A stretch of DNA of 64,000 nt, from contig NZ_RDSD01000007.1 in NCBI RefSeq assembly GCF_003712195.1, forward strand, positions 103,768-167,767, given 5' to 3'. This DNA is from Proteiniphilum sp. X52 (lineage in GTDB: Bacteria > Bacteroidota > Bacteroidia > Bacteroidales > Dysgonomonadaceae). The notes under the pieces were generated by a model. That model saw nothing but the letters and a program-made list of their open reading frames with translations. It was not told where the DNA came from and did no database searches. Below are positions 63,897 through 64,000 of the stretch, piece after piece. How positions within the stretch are numbered: position 1 is the stretch's first letter; each line of letters starts with the position of its first letter. The position numbers and the translations under genes are program-made.

Positions 63897-63952
63897 ATTC
63901 TTAATTCTTAATTCTTAATTCTTAATTCTTAATTCTTAATTCTTAATTCTTA
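63897..63952. repeat. Heptamer tandem array, unit ATTCTTA x8
   Basis: Eight perfect ATTCTTA units, then a degenerate ATTTTTA and related ACTCTTA/CACTCTTA units up to about 63980. Both arrays sit just upstream (minus strand) of 5S. Confidence 0.88.
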
Positions 63953-64000
63953 ATTTTTAACTCTTCACTCTTAACTCTTAAAAATGACACGATGAAAAAA

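Overview
The window looks like a chromosomal segment of a Bacteroidota (Bacteroidales) bacterium, most plausibly an anaerobic or microaerophilic member of the Dysgonomonadaceae/Porphyromonadaceae group. Four things point there: Bacteroidetes -7 boxes (TAnnTTTG) upstream of many genes and almost no Shine-Dalgarno sequences; a type V (Mfa/FimA) fimbrial locus; Bacteroidetes-specific families (DUF3575, DUF3868, DUF5689, DUF3467, BACON, fimbrillin); and a tmRNA whose encoded tag reads GNNNYALAA. The species is not resolved. The window opens inside an M16 peptidase gene and closes upstream of a 5S rRNA, at the 3' end of an rRNA operon that lies on the minus strand.

Layout. 1-22.7 kb is mostly core metabolism: M16 peptidase, gcvP, an MBL hydrolase, rsmG with an RsiV-like lipoprotein, cytochrome bd (cydAB), DUF3467, alanine dehydrogenase, class II aldolase, a 4-alpha-glucanotransferase, an AspT/YidE-type transporter, prmA, a TPR protein and an ECF sigma cassette. 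23.2-36.8 kb is accessory. It holds a seven-gene Mfa-type fimbrial operon bracketed by decayed mobile genes (an IS5-like transposase tail on the left; a DUF4143 ATPase tail and an ISL3 transposase head on the right), plus a Crp-type regulator and a methyltransferase. 36.9-43.2 kb carries hicAB, tmRNA, a two-subunit NfnAB/GltA-type flavoprotein, pdxB and a ribosomal protein S16 with a long acidic tail.

43.6-55.2 kb holds the two most interesting gene sets. The first is a compact trio of membrane protein, leaderless S8 peptidase and stand-alone I9-like small protein. The second is a five-gene minus-strand operon that reads as an extracellular nucleic-acid-use system: a fimbrillin-nuclease fusion, a fimbrillin-DUF5689-BACON lipoprotein, a TonB-dependent receptor, a DUF5689 lipoprotein and a secreted EEP nuclease/phosphatase. 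At 55.6-56.4 kb a nearly perfect 33-bp inverted repeat encloses remnants of umuD and umuC. The rest carries tRNA-Lys, ahcY, a secreted MsrBA, BON and SH3 proteins, and a three-gene operon of two lipoproteins and a secreted protein with cysteine-peptidase-like motifs.

Repeats of note are three tandem copies of a 29-bp unit (12740-12826) with a fourth copy near 6.1 kb, and two heptanucleotide arrays in the spacer upstream of 5S. No CRISPR array, prophage or complete IS was seen. All family names come from reading the translations by eye; no database search was possible.
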